From Tepidamorphaceae bacterium (GTDB lineage: Bacteria; Pseudomonadota; Alphaproteobacteria; Rhizobiales; JAKSCL01): DNA of 64,000 nucleotides. The stretch covers positions 248,001 through 312,000 of the forward strand of contig JANQPO010000021.1 in the NCBI GenBank assembly GCA_028289445.1, given 5' to 3'. The translations under genes were made by a program, and so were the position numbers. The notes under the pieces are model-generated. The model searched no databases. It was not told the DNA's origin and saw nothing but the letters and a program-made list of their open reading frames with translations. The stretch's first letter is position 1, and each line of letters opens with the position of its first letter. Below are positions 27,879-36,656 of the stretch, piece after piece.

Positions 27879-28532
27879 TTAGCGAAGGCCGCAAAGGACT
27901 AGAATGAACTCCAGATTGCCGTTGCCCGAGAACAGCAAACCGAAGAGCACCAGCCAAACGATCAGCAGGAAATGCCAATAGGCGGTGCACAGTTCGATGC
28001 CGCGGCGAATGGCCGAAAGGTCCATTTGACCGCGCCCGATCCACATGACACGGCCCCAGGCGACGAGACCGCCCAGAAGATGCAGCGCGTGCAGTGCGGT
28101 GATCAGATAGAAGAATGCTATCGCCGGGTTGGTGATCGCGAAGGCTTCCATCGATCCGATTTGCCGCCACGCCAAGACCTGCCCCGCCAGAAACGCGTAG
28201 GCGAGGGCGCCGCCGGCCAAGAGGCCCTGGCGGACGCTGTCGACATCGCCACGCCGCGTCGCCGACCAGGCCCACTGCATGGCGAGGCTGGAGCCGATCA
28301 GGAAAGCCGTGTTCAGCCAGAGTAGCTTCGGTTCCGGTCCCGGAATCCAGTCCTCGTAGGCCATGCGCGCGCCATAGGCGATGATGAGCAGCATGAAGAG
28401 GACGGTTACGGTCGCAAAGAAAAATCGAAGCGCAATCGTTGCTGCTGGCAGCGCAGCGACGCCGGTCAAAGGCTTGTCGCGGCTGCCCGGCGTCTGCCAG
28501 GATTTTTCCGTGAGTGTCTTAAACACGGTCAC
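27879..28532 (-). CDS. Second cytochrome c oxidase subunit III-like protein
   Basis: 217-residue membrane protein with about six spans. The regions ALHALHLLGGLVAWGRVMW and ELCTAYWHFLLIVWLVLFGLLF resemble the subunit III motifs FHGxHV and WHFVDxVW, but it is divergent from the subunit III encoded next to it. The start is the GTG at 28532, which overlaps the subunit I stop codon as GTGA; the open frame extends upstream only inside subunit I. Two III-like genes in one oxidase operon recall the coxMNOP type of Bradyrhizobium. Confidence 0.82.
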   Translation of the reverse strand: MTVFKTLTEKSWQTPGSRDKPLTGVAALPAATIALRFFFATVTVLFMLLIIAYGARMAYEDWIPGPEPKLLWLNTAFLIGSSLAMQWAWSATRRGDVDSVRQGLLAGGALAYAFLAGQVLAWRQIGSMEAFAITNPAIAFFYLITALHALHLLGGLVAWGRVMWIGRGQMDLSAIRRGIELCTAYWHFLLIVWLVLFGLLFSGNGNLEFILVLCGLR

Positions 28533-30316
28533 GCCGGCGCCGTCTCGGGATCGTCGGATACCGCGACGGCGCTCGGTGGCACGTTTTGCGGGATGAAGTC
28601 GTCGGCGGCGCCCGGAACGCTGAAGTCGTAGGCCCAACGGTAGACGACCGGCAGTTCGTCACCGAAATTGCCGTGCTCCGGCGGCATGACAGGGGTCTGC
28701 CACTCAAGCGAGGTGGCACGCCATGGATTTGGCTCCGACTTGCGACCGTACCAGACGCTCCAGATCATGTTGAACAGGAAGACGAGCTGGGCAAAGCCGA
28801 CGACAAGGGCGGCGATGGTGATGAAGGCGTTCAGATCGGCCGCCGACTGGCTGTAGATCTCCGTCTCGCCAAGCTCGAAGTAGCGTCGCGGCACGCCCAT
28901 GAAGCCCAGATAGTGCATCGGGAAGTAGATCGCGTAGGACCCGATGAACGTGATCCAGAAGTGGAAATGGCCCATAGCCGAATTGAGCATGCGACCGGTG
29001 ATGAGCGGATACCAGTGATAGATCGCGCCGAAGATGACGAGGATCGGCGCCACGCCCATGACCATGTGGAAATGGGCGACGACGAACATTGTGTCCGACA
29101 GCGGCACGTCGACGATGACATTGCCGAGGAACAGGCCCGTGATGCCGCCATTGACGAAGGTGACGATGAAGGCGATGGCGAAGAGCATCGGCAAGGTCAG
29201 CTGGATGTTTCCCTGCCAAAGGGTCAGCACCCAATTGTAGACCTTGATCGCCGTCGGCACTGCGATGATCAGGGTCGTCGTGGCGAAGAAGAACCCGAAA
29301 TAGGGGTTCATGCCCGACACATACATGTGGTGCGCCCACACGACGAAGGAGAGACCGCCGATGATGACGATCGCCCAGACCATCATCCGATACCCGAAGA
29401 TGTTCTTGCGGGCATGGATCGACAACAGGTCGGAGACGATGCCGAAAGCGGGGAGGGCGACGATATAGACCTCCGGGTGACCGAAGAACCAGAACAGGTG
29501 CTGGAACAGGATCGGGCTGCCGCCGCCATATTGCAGCTGTTCGCCGAATTCCAAGATCGCCGGCATGAAGAAGCTCGTACCCAAAATGCGGTCGAACATC
29601 ATCATCACCGCACCGACGAACAAGGCCGGGAAGGCCAGCAGCGCCAAGATCGTGGCGACGAAGATACCCCAGATCGTCAAGGGCATGCGCATCAGCGTCA
29701 TGCCGCGCGTTCGGGCCTGGAGCACGGTTACGACGTAGTTCAGGCCGCCCATCGTGAAACCGATGATGAAGAGGATCAGAGAGGCGAGCATCAAGATGAT
29801 GCCGCTGCCGCTTCCGGGTGTGCCGGAAAGGATGGCCTGAGGTGGGTATAGAGTCCAACCGGCGCCGGTTGGACCGCCCGGAACGAAGAAGCTTACGACC
29901 AAAACCACCACAGCCAGGAGATAGATCCAGAAGCTGAGCATGTTGACATAGGGGAACACCATGTCGCGGGCACCGACCATTAGCGGGATCAGATAGTTGC
30001 CGAAGCCGCCGAGGAACAAGGCCGTCAGCAGGTAGATGACCATGATCATGCCGTGCAGGGTGATGATCTGGTAGTACTGCTCGGCGTCGATGAAATCGAA
30101 GGCTTCAGGAAAGCCCAACTGCAAGCGCATCAGCCAGGACAGGACCAGCGCGACAAGGCCGATGGCGAGCGCCGTGCTCGAATACTGGATGGCGATGATC
30201 TTGGCGTCTTGCGAGAAGACCCATTTCGTAATCCAGCTTTTGGGATGGTACAGTTCGACGTCTTCGACTTCTGCAGGCGGGACGTAATCGTCTGCGGTCG
30301 GTGAAGCATCGGCCAT
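28529..30316 (-). CDS. ctaD: Cytochrome c oxidase subunit I
   Basis: Catalytic heme-copper subunit, 595 residues, twelve spans. Seen: the low-spin heme ligand in ITLHGMIMV, the CuB/cross-linked His-Tyr motif GHPEVYI, the CuB histidine pair WAHHMYVSG, and the high-spin/low-spin heme histidines in VAHFHMVMG. The HPEVY-type motif places it in the A-family of cytochrome c oxidases. It is second in the operon after subunit II and translationally coupled to the III-like gene by a GTGA overlap. The ATG follows a G-rich site near GAGGG. Confidence 0.96.
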   Translation of the reverse strand: MADASPTADDYVPPAEVEDVELYHPKSWITKWVFSQDAKIIAIQYSSTALAIGLVALVLSWLMRLQLGFPEAFDFIDAEQYYQIITLHGMIMVIYLLTALFLGGFGNYLIPLMVGARDMVFPYVNMLSFWIYLLAVVVLVVSFFVPGGPTGAGWTLYPPQAILSGTPGSGSGIILMLASLILFIIGFTMGGLNYVVTVLQARTRGMTLMRMPLTIWGIFVATILALLAFPALFVGAVMMMFDRILGTSFFMPAILEFGEQLQYGGGSPILFQHLFWFFGHPEVYIVALPAFGIVSDLLSIHARKNIFGYRMMVWAIVIIGGLSFVVWAHHMYVSGMNPYFGFFFATTTLIIAVPTAIKVYNWVLTLWQGNIQLTLPMLFAIAFIVTFVNGGITGLFLGNVIVDVPLSDTMFVVAHFHMVMGVAPILVIFGAIYHWYPLITGRMLNSAMGHFHFWITFIGSYAIYFPMHYLGFMGVPRRYFELGETEIYSQSAADLNAFITIAALVVGFAQLVFLFNMIWSVWYGRKSEPNPWRATSLEWQTPVMPPEHGNFGDELPVVYRWAYDFSVPGAADDFIPQNVPPSAVAVSDDPETAPA

Positions 30317-30388
30317 TCGTATACCCTCTTCGCGTTTCCCCCGATGGGTCCGTTCGTGCGGACCTCATTCTTGGCGTGACGGCATTGT

Positions 30389-31270
30389 CTATTGTGCGGC
30401 CTTTGGCTCGGCCTCCTCGTTGTCGAGCGCGAGACGCGCGGTGCTCGTTTTGGCTGCTTCAGCGGCGGCCAGATAGTCGGCGAACGTTTCCTGTTCCTGC
30501 AGCCAAGCGTCATAGTCGTCCGCCGCATCGACGACGACCGTTCCCCGCATGATGTGATGACCGGTGCCGCACAGCTCGGCGCACAGGATTTCGAACGATC
30601 CGGTACGGGTCGGCGTCATCCAGAAGTAAGAGACGAGCCCCGGCACAAGGTCCATCTTGGCGCGGAAGTGGGGCACGTAGAAATCGTGGAGCACGTCGAT
30701 CGATCGCAACAGCACTTTGACCGGTCGGTCGATCGGTAGGTGCAGATCATCGCCTTCAATCAAAACATCGTCGACGCCGTTCGGGTCATTCATCGCGATC
30801 CCGAACGGATTGTCGGACGTGATGTTCCTGACGTCGGTCTTGCCGAGGACGCCGTCGGCGCCCGGTAGCCGATAGCTCCACGTCCACTGCTGACCCATGA
30901 CCTCGATCTCGTCGGCACCGTCGGGAACGTGGACATATTGGTTCCAGACGATAAGGCCTGGCGCCAGCATGCCGATGACGCCCACGGTTGTGACGACCGT
31001 CAGCCAGATCTCCAGCTTTTTGTTTTCAGGCTCATAGGCGGCGCGTCGATCCGCCTTGTGACGGAACTTCAAAACGCAGTACGCCATGAACAGGATGACC
31101 GCGACGAAAGCAACACCGGTGATCCAAAACGTAATGACGATGGTGGTGTCGATATGGCCCCAGTTGGAGGCAAGCGGTGTGAACCACCAGGGGCTAACAA
31201 AGTGGAATACAACGGACCCGACAGCGACCACAAACAGGACGAAGGCGAGCCATTTATTCACCGGTTTCAA
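30389..31270 (-). CDS. ctaC: Cytochrome c oxidase subunit II (CuA type)
   Basis: 293-residue subunit with two N-terminal spans (about 8-28 and 44-66, plus a hydrophobic stretch at 88-110) and a periplasmic CuA domain. CuA ligands are visible: His195, Cys230, Cys234, His238 and Met241 (CAELCGTGHHIM), with the aromatic GQQWTWSY upstream. No fused CxxCH heme-c domain follows; the tail (about 250-293) is alanine- and glutamate-rich. It is the first gene of the oxidase operon; 72 bases separate it from subunit I. Electrons presumably come from a separate cytochrome c. Confidence 0.95.
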   Translation of the reverse strand: MKPVNKWLAFVLFVVAVGSVVFHFVSPWWFTPLASNWGHIDTTIVITFWITGVAFVAVILFMAYCVLKFRHKADRRAAYEPENKKLEIWLTVVTTVGVIGMLAPGLIVWNQYVHVPDGADEIEVMGQQWTWSYRLPGADGVLGKTDVRNITSDNPFGIAMNDPNGVDDVLIEGDDLHLPIDRPVKVLLRSIDVLHDFYVPHFRAKMDLVPGLVSYFWMTPTRTGSFEILCAELCGTGHHIMRGTVVVDAADDYDAWLQEQETFADYLAAAEAAKTSTARLALDNEEAEPKAAQ

Positions 31271-31400
31271 CCCCTTTTGATGGGTTATTGATTAGTTAAC
31301 TAGCGGAATTACCACAAAATATGCCCGTGTTCCAGCATGGGGTCTTGAAATGCACTTCGCCCTCAAGCGATGCCAGCCGCTGGAACATCACACCGGCCCT

Positions 31401-32201
31401 CTAGTCGACGACGACCTTACGGTAGAGATGCCAGGTGGCATGTCCAAGCACCGGCATGACGACGGCGAGGCCGATGAAGAACGGGACGGATCCGACGATT
31501 AGAAGCGCCGTGACGATGAAGCCCCACAGGAGCATGTTGAAGGGGTTCACGACAAAAGCGTTGGCCGAAACGAACATCGCGCCCATGGCGCTGATCTTGC
31601 GATCCAAAAGCATCGGGAAGGAAATGGCGCTGATGGCGAGGACAACCAACGCGAAGACAAAGCCAACGCCGCAGCCCACGACGACGAGCGCCCAGCCGCG
31701 TGGCGTGGTCAGGACTTCGGTCAGAAACTGGCCCGCCGATTCCGGCACGAGGCTGCCAAAAATCAACCAGTAGATAAGCTGCGCCGCACCGATCCAGGCG
31801 ATGTAGATGGCGCCGAGAACAATGCTAAGCACGATGATCGCAACGATGTTCGGAGAGCGCACGACGTTGAACGCGTCGCTCCAGGCGATGGACAAGCCCT
31901 TCTCCCGCCGCCGGCTCAGTTCGTAAAGGCCGATGGCGGCCAGGGGACCGATCAGCGCGAAACCCGACATCAACGGGAAGACCAGGTACCAAACATCCTG
32001 GCCACCAACCATGCGCGCCGAGAAAAGTCCGACAATTGGATAGATGATCATAAGGAGAAAGATGTGGCTCGGCTTCGCCCGAAAGTCGTCCAAGCCACTT
32101 TGCAGCGCGTCCCGCAAGTCAGCGGGCGTTATCGACCGCACGGAAGGAAACTGCTCCTCGACGCTCATGCTTTCCGCCGCGGTGATTTTCTCAACTGCCA
32201 T
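31401..32201 (-). CDS. DUF2189 domain-containing integral membrane protein (second copy)
   Basis: 266-residue membrane protein with about six spans and the DUF2189 beginning (LRDALQSGLDDFRAKPSHIFLL). It is a paralogue of the protein at 25116, matching it in layout and in the C-terminal LGHATWHLYRKVV. It lies 130 bases upstream of the oxidase operon in the same direction, so it may be co-transcribed or simply neighbouring. Function unknown; no active-site residues evident. Confidence 0.85.
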   Translation of the reverse strand: MAVEKITAAESMSVEEQFPSVRSITPADLRDALQSGLDDFRAKPSHIFLLMIIYPIVGLFSARMVGGQDVWYLVFPLMSGFALIGPLAAIGLYELSRRREKGLSIAWSDAFNVVRSPNIVAIIVLSIVLGAIYIAWIGAAQLIYWLIFGSLVPESAGQFLTEVLTTPRGWALVVVGCGVGFVFALVVLAISAISFPMLLDRKISAMGAMFVSANAFVVNPFNMLLWGFIVTALLIVGSVPFFIGLAVVMPVLGHATWHLYRKVVVD

Positions 32202-32451
32202 GGTTGCGTCTCCAGGACATGTTTGTTTGGGCGACTGGAGTGCCGCTGATTAGTCGCCTGGCCCGCTCCCAGACGGTTGTTCTCCCCAAGGAACGATCCG
32301 GCTCGTTCCTGATCATACACAGCCCATCTAGCATTGTCGCGTCAGTTTGTCGCGGTGCGTTGTGCACAGTCACCGGGTCACTCGGCTCTAGCGGCGGGCT
32401 TTTAAGGCGTTTTCGACGTTCGTGCCCTCCTCCCGAAAGTGTCAGAATGGG

Positions 32452-32466
32452 TTAAGGGTTCATTTA
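32452..32466. promoter_or_regulatory. CtrA-like box upstream of flp
   Basis: TTAA-N7-TTTA (32452-32466) resembles the CtrA binding consensus TTAA-N7-TTAAC with one mismatch in the second half. It lies 156 bases upstream of the pilin gene in the 420-base region 32202-32621 between divergent transcription units. The remainder of that region contains no gene I can support. Pilin genes are known CtrA targets in Caulobacter; binding here is inference. Confidence 0.35.
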
Positions 32467-32621
32467 CCATCTGTCGATTGGAATGGCTTCTTCGGGCCGG
32501 ATTAACCTCGGCTCAACACCTCGCTGTTAGCGTGCCGGCAGTTTCGAGTTTCGCGTTGCGGATTTCGGGACAAGGCCGAACAGCCAAGTTGAACGCGTGG
32601 TCCAGTGAGGAGTTTAGAACC

Positions 32622-32786
32622 ATGAAGCTTGTCAATCGTTTTCTGAAAGACGAAAGCGGCGCGACGGCCATCGAGTATGGCCTGATTGCTGCCGGTATCG
32701 CGGTCGCCATCATCCTGGTGGTCGATCAGCTCGGTGCCGCGATCAATGCGAAGTTCACCGAAATCAAAAACGCGATCGCCAGCTAA
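32622..32786 (+). CDS. flp: Flp-type type IVb pilin
   Basis: Major pilin of the Tad system, 54 residues. A short basic leader (MKLVNRFLKDESG) is followed by ATAIEYG: processing after Gly13 leaves Ala14 with Glu18 and Tyr19 at positions +5 and +6, the Flp motif, then a hydrophobic helix (21-38). The ATG at 32622 follows GAGGAG by about 9 bases. Processed by the prepilin peptidase encoded 149 bases downstream. Upstream in-frame codons from 32439 are not part of the gene. Confidence 0.95.
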   Translation: MKLVNRFLKDESGATAIEYGLIAAGIAVAIILVVDQLGAAINAKFTEIKNAIAS

Positions 32787-32934
32787 CCGACGATCACGTT
32801 AGTGATTACGACAAACGCAGTTTTGGGCGGCATATCTATGCCGCCCTACTTGCGTGATAACGACGTAACAAGTTCAAGTTAGCGACCTGTGCCAACTGCA
32901 TAGGCGTGGGTTTGCGTAACCAGTTTGTGTCGCC

Positions 32935-33435
32935 ATGGTTGAAGCGTTCATCGTGTTGCTGTTTCCAGCCGGAATGATCCTGGCAGGTGCCTTGGACTTC
33001 TTCACGATGACGATTTCCAACCGTATCGCTCTTGCCCTTTTGGGCGGATTTTTCGCACTCGCCATCATTCTTGGCCTGCCGCTGGCGGAGATCGGTCAGC
33101 ATATCAGCGCCGGCGCTGCGATGCTTGTGATCGCTTTCTTGATGTTCTGCGCCGGTTGGATCGGCGGAGGCGATGCCAAGCTCTTCGCGGTTACTGCGTT
33201 GTGGCTGGGTTGGACCCACCTCATGCAGTATGCGTTCTTGGTCGCAATCTTCGGTGGTGTCTTGACGTTTGCGCTGATCTTGGCGCGTCAGGTTCCGCTG
33301 CCCTCCGTGTTTGTGAAGCAAAGCTGGGCCGTCCGCCTGCATGAGCCGCGGGGCGATATTCCCTACGGTATTGCGCTCGCCGCGGCGGGACTGGCGATCT
33401 ATCCGCAGACCCTTTGGATGGCGGCAATCGGCTAG
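32935..33435 (+). CDS. cpaA: Prepilin peptidase CpaA/TadV
   Basis: 166-residue inner-membrane aspartyl protease that cleaves the Flp leader. The two catalytic aspartates are visible: Asp21 in the LDFFTMTISN segment and Asp80 in GGGDAK. Several spans follow; the N-terminal methylase domain of larger prepilin peptidases is absent, as usual for this A24 subgroup. It is separated from the cpaB gene by about 150 bases that contain a CtrA-like box. Confidence 0.93.
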   Translation: MVEAFIVLLFPAGMILAGALDFFTMTISNRIALALLGGFFALAIILGLPLAEIGQHISAGAAMLVIAFLMFCAGWIGGGDAKLFAVTALWLGWTHLMQYAFLVAIFGGVLTFALILARQVPLPSVFVKQSWAVRLHEPRGDIPYGIALAAAGLAIYPQTLWMAAIG

Positions 33436-33501
33436 CGAACCGATCGCATGAGCCGGTGCTTTGACGGCAGGCGAAGCATCTAAAAAATTCGCTACACTCC
33501 A

Positions 33502-33517
33502 TTAACCATAATTTGAC
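33502..33517. promoter_or_regulatory. CtrA-like box upstream of cpaB
   Basis: TTAA-N7-TTGAC (33502-33517) differs by one base from TTAA-N7-TTAAC. It lies 67 bases before the cpaB start in an AT-rich stretch that could hold a promoter for the cpaBCDEF-tadBC operon. Seen in sequence; function inferred. Confidence 0.35.
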
Positions 33518-33583
33518 GATTCGCGCCCCAGACTGCGCGCAATCCAATCGGGATTGTGTGTTTTCTGAACCGGGAACGAATTC

Positions 33584-34384
33584 ATGAACGTGGCGCGCCT
33601 CGCTGTCCTCGGAATCGCCGCTGGAGCCGGCCTCTTTGCCTGGATGCTTGCCGGAAGCGGACCGGAGCCCGAACCGCAAGTCGTGGTCGAGGAGCGCGAG
33701 ATCGACAGCGTCGAGGTGCTTGTCGCGGCCGTCGATGTCGGCATGGGCCGGACGCTCTCGCAAAACGAGCTGCGCTGGCAGGATTGGCCGAGCGAACTGG
33801 CCAACGAACGCTTCATCACTAAAGACAACTCGCCCGATGGCATCGAAGAGATCGTCGGCGCCATCACGCGCCAGGCTCTGATCGAAGGCGAGCCGATCAA
33901 TACCGCCAAATTGGCACGCTACGATCGCGGATTCATGTCGGCGATCTTGCCGAAAGGAATGCGGGCGATCTCGACGGAGATTTCGCCGGAGACCGGGGCG
34001 GGCGGGTTTATCCTGCCGAACGACCGTGTCGATGTCATTTTGACCAAACGCGATCGCGGCGGCGAAGACACGGGCGGTTCGGAAGCGTACATCTCAGAGA
34101 CCATTCTCGCCAATGTTCGCGTACTGGCGATCGATCAGCAGATCGAGGAGCAAGAGGGCGGCCAGGTCGTTGTCGGCAAGACCGCCACTCTCGAACTGCA
34201 TCTTGAACAGGCTGAAATCCTGGCGCTCGCCGAAGAGCTCGGCGAGATCTCGCTGGCGTTGCGCAGCCTGGAAGATTCCACGCCGGAGGACGGCGGACCG
34301 CAGGTCGTCGAAGGGATCGGTAACAGTTCGAGTGCCGTCACCATGATGAAGTTCGGTCGCACATCAAGGGTCAGAGCGCAGTGA
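33584..34384 (+). CDS. cpaB: Flp pilus assembly protein CpaB/RcpC
   Basis: 266-residue periplasmic assembly protein anchored by one N-terminal span (about 5-22). It has the SAF-like domain (VLVAAVDVGMGRTLSQNELRWQDWP, about 46-70) followed by the RcpC/CpaB domain with the AKLARYDRGFMSAILPKGMRA region. Members help secretin function or pilus stability. The stop overlaps a GTG of the cpaC frame (GTGA at 34381-34384), although the cpaC start is more likely further downstream. Confidence 0.93.
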   Translation: MNVARLAVLGIAAGAGLFAWMLAGSGPEPEPQVVVEEREIDSVEVLVAAVDVGMGRTLSQNELRWQDWPSELANERFITKDNSPDGIEEIVGAITRQALIEGEPINTAKLARYDRGFMSAILPKGMRAISTEISPETGAGGFILPNDRVDVILTKRDRGGEDTGGSEAYISETILANVRVLAIDQQIEEQEGGQVVVGKTATLELHLEQAEILALAEELGEISLALRSLEDSTPEDGGPQVVEGIGNSSSAVTMMKFGRTSRVRAQ

Positions 34385-34440
34385 AACCGATTTTTAGACA
34401 ATTCCGAACGGGACAACCGCAATTGCGAGGAGACGGCAGG

Positions 34441-35889
34441 ATGCGTGGCTTTAAACGGTCATTCGGCATGGGACTTGCCGTCGCGATGCTGACCGCGCTC
34501 GGAGTCTGGTCAGCTTCGCCGGACGCCGTCGCGCAGTCCGGGTTCCAGAATACGGTGCGCGCCGGCCTTTCCGGCAACGTCACCCGTCAGGTTAAGCTCG
34601 GGCTGTCGAAGTCACTGATCGTGGAACTGCCGCGAGCCGCCCAGGATGTTCTGGTGTCCGATCCCGAGACCGCCGACGCGGTCGTGCGTTCGACGCGCCG
34701 TGCCTATGTGATTGGCAAGAAAGTCGGGCAGACCAACATCTTCTTCTTCGATGGCAATGGCCAGCAGATCCTGGCGCTCGAAGTTCAGGTTGAGCGCGAC
34801 ATCGGCGTGCTGGAGCGCACCATCGCCAATCTCATCCCAGGCTCCAATGTTCGCGCCGAGCCGATCAACGACAATGTCGTTCTGACGGGTTCGGTGCGCA
34901 ATCCATCCGACGCGAAGACCGCTTTCGATATCGCCGCGCGCTTTGTTGGCGAGGCCGACAATGTCGTCACCATGATCGATGTCGAGGGCGAGGAACAGGT
35001 CTACCTGAAGGTGACCGTCGCGGAGATCGAGCGGACCACGATCAAGCAGCTTGGAATCGACGTTCTCGCAAGCATTCAAAACAGTACGACCACGTTCACG
35101 ACGATCACCCAGAATCCGTTCACCGTTCTCGGTCAGCCGATCGCCAACAACGCCGTGGGTCTTGGATACCAGCGCGATGGCGACTTTGTCGAAGGTGTGT
35201 TGCGGGCGATGGAGCAGCGCGGTTTATCGCGGACGCTTGCCGAACCGACACTCAGCGCGATCTCGGGCGAAAAGGCCCGGTTCCTTGCCGGCGGCGAATT
35301 CCCGGTTCCGGCCGGCCGCGACCAAGACGGCAATGTCAGCATTGAGTACAAGCCCTTCGGTGTCGTGCTCGATTTCACGCCTGTCGTTATGTCGGAAGGC
35401 CGGATTAGCCTAACGGTCAGTACCGAAGTGTCGGAGCTGACGACTGAGGGCGCGTTCACGCTGCGCGGCGGAACCGCGAACAACGGCACTACGGTTGCCG
35501 ACTTGACGATCCCGGCCTTGAAGGTGCGGCGCGCCGAGACGACCATCGAATTGCCATCAGGCGGCGCCCTTGCCATTGCCGGATTGATTCAGGAAGAGAC
35601 CAAGCAGGCGATCAATGCCATGCCGCCGCTGATGGATATTCCGATCCTCGGCGCGCTGTTTAGAAGCACCGATTTCCAGAAATCTGAAACGGAACTGGTG
35701 ATCATCGTCACGCCGTACACCGTTCGTGCGACCTCGCCGGAGGCGCTGGCTCGCCCGACCGACGGCATTATCGCGGCGAGCGATCCGTCGCGCTACCTGC
35801 TCGGTCGCCTCAATCGCATCTACAGCGTCAACGGTGGAACCAAACCGATCGGCCGCTTCAACGGCCAATACGGATTCATCTACGACTGA
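34441..35889 (+). CDS. cpaC: Flp pilus outer-membrane secretin CpaC/RcpA
   Basis: Forms the outer-membrane channel. The product has a signal peptide (MRGFKRSFGMGLAVAMLTAL, cleavage near AVAQSG), an N-terminal pilus-formation domain (LSKSLIVELPRAAQDVLVSDPETADAVV), a BON-like segment, and the secretin core with the hallmark VPAGRDQDGNVSIEYKPFG and IPILGALFRS. The ATG at 34441 is supported by GGAGACGGCAGG upstream and by the signal peptide; a GTG at 34381 overlapping the cpaB stop would add 20 residues. About 482 residues, normal for CpaC. Confidence 0.94.
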   Translation: MRGFKRSFGMGLAVAMLTALGVWSASPDAVAQSGFQNTVRAGLSGNVTRQVKLGLSKSLIVELPRAAQDVLVSDPETADAVVRSTRRAYVIGKKVGQTNIFFFDGNGQQILALEVQVERDIGVLERTIANLIPGSNVRAEPINDNVVLTGSVRNPSDAKTAFDIAARFVGEADNVVTMIDVEGEEQVYLKVTVAEIERTTIKQLGIDVLASIQNSTTTFTTITQNPFTVLGQPIANNAVGLGYQRDGDFVEGVLRAMEQRGLSRTLAEPTLSAISGEKARFLAGGEFPVPAGRDQDGNVSIEYKPFGVVLDFTPVVMSEGRISLTVSTEVSELTTEGAFTLRGGTANNGTTVADLTIPALKVRRAETTIELPSGGALAIAGLIQEETKQAINAMPPLMDIPILGALFRSTDFQKSETELVIIVTPYTVRATSPEALARPTDGIIAASDPSRYLLGRLNRIYSVNGGTKPIGRFNGQYGFIYD

Positions 35890-35912
35890 TGCCTGGGATT
35901 TTGGAGAGTATG

Positions 35913-36644
35913 ATGACCCGACAGACCTCACCCTCCACCGTGCGGACGCGGTCCAGGCTTATCACGTTGATAGCCTGCGGCGTTGCGGCGGTCGCGCTCG
36001 CCGGCTGCAAGGCACACAATCACGGCATCACCAGCTCGATCCCGTTGACTTCGGCGGAGGATCGCAACCCGATCCTACAGCCTGGTGAGTTCAGCGTTCT
36101 CGACATTCCCGTCGTCAAAGGCGAGGGGCGCCTAAGCGCCAAAGAGAAGGTGGATGTCGAAGTCTTCTTGAACAGCTATCGCGAGAATGGTGCGGGACCG
36201 CTGTTTATTGCATCGCCGCAAGGCACAAAGAATGAGCGTGCCGCCGTTCGCCGGGTGGGCGAGATCCGCCATATCGCGCGACGGGTCGGCGTTTCGGAAG
36301 ACGCCATCGTTGTCGAGCCTTACACGCCTTACGCCGGCGAGTTCGGTTTCCCGGTATCGCTGCGCTACCAGGCTCACAGTTTCGTCGTTCCGCAGTGCGG
36401 CCACATCGACCAGGACTTGGCCGCCAATCCCAGCAATCTGCCATACGACAATTTCGGCTGCTTCCAGCAGCGCAACCTGGCGACCATGGTCGCCAACCGG
36501 AACGACCTGCGCCATCCGCGTCAGGAAGGCCCACGTTACGCGAACGCGCGCAATCGTGTGCTTGAGTCCTACGGCAAGGGTGAGCTGACACCGTCAGCGA
36601 ACAACGAAACGACCGGCGAAAACCTTTCCGAAGTCGGTGAGTGA
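35913..36644 (+). CDS. cpaD: Flp pilus assembly lipoprotein CpaD
   Basis: About 243 residues with a lipoprotein signal (lipobox LAGC at 29-32), then the CpaD domain with EKVDVEVFLNSYRENGAGPLFIASP, and the conserved CGHIDQDLAANPSNLPYDNFGC region. Members are thought to work with the secretin at the outer membrane. The ATG at 35913 lies 6 bases after GGAG; a second ATG directly upstream at 35910 is possible. It is 12 bases before cpaE. Confidence 0.9.
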   Translation: MTRQTSPSTVRTRSRLITLIACGVAAVALAGCKAHNHGITSSIPLTSAEDRNPILQPGEFSVLDIPVVKGEGRLSAKEKVDVEVFLNSYRENGAGPLFIASPQGTKNERAAVRRVGEIRHIARRVGVSEDAIVVEPYTPYAGEFGFPVSLRYQAHSFVVPQCGHIDQDLAANPSNLPYDNFGCFQQRNLATMVANRNDLRHPRQEGPRYANARNRVLESYGKGELTPSANNETTGENLSEVGE

Positions 36645-36656
36645 TCGGGATACGAC

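Noticed and set aside
28586-29851. 421-residue plus-strand open frame opposite subunit I of the oxidase
   Set aside because: Low-complexity, very charged composition and complete overlap with ctaD, whose catalytic motifs are intact.
32439-32621. N-terminal extension of the pilin gene
   Set aside because: The upstream in-frame codons lack a ribosome binding site and would destroy the short-leader Flp architecture.
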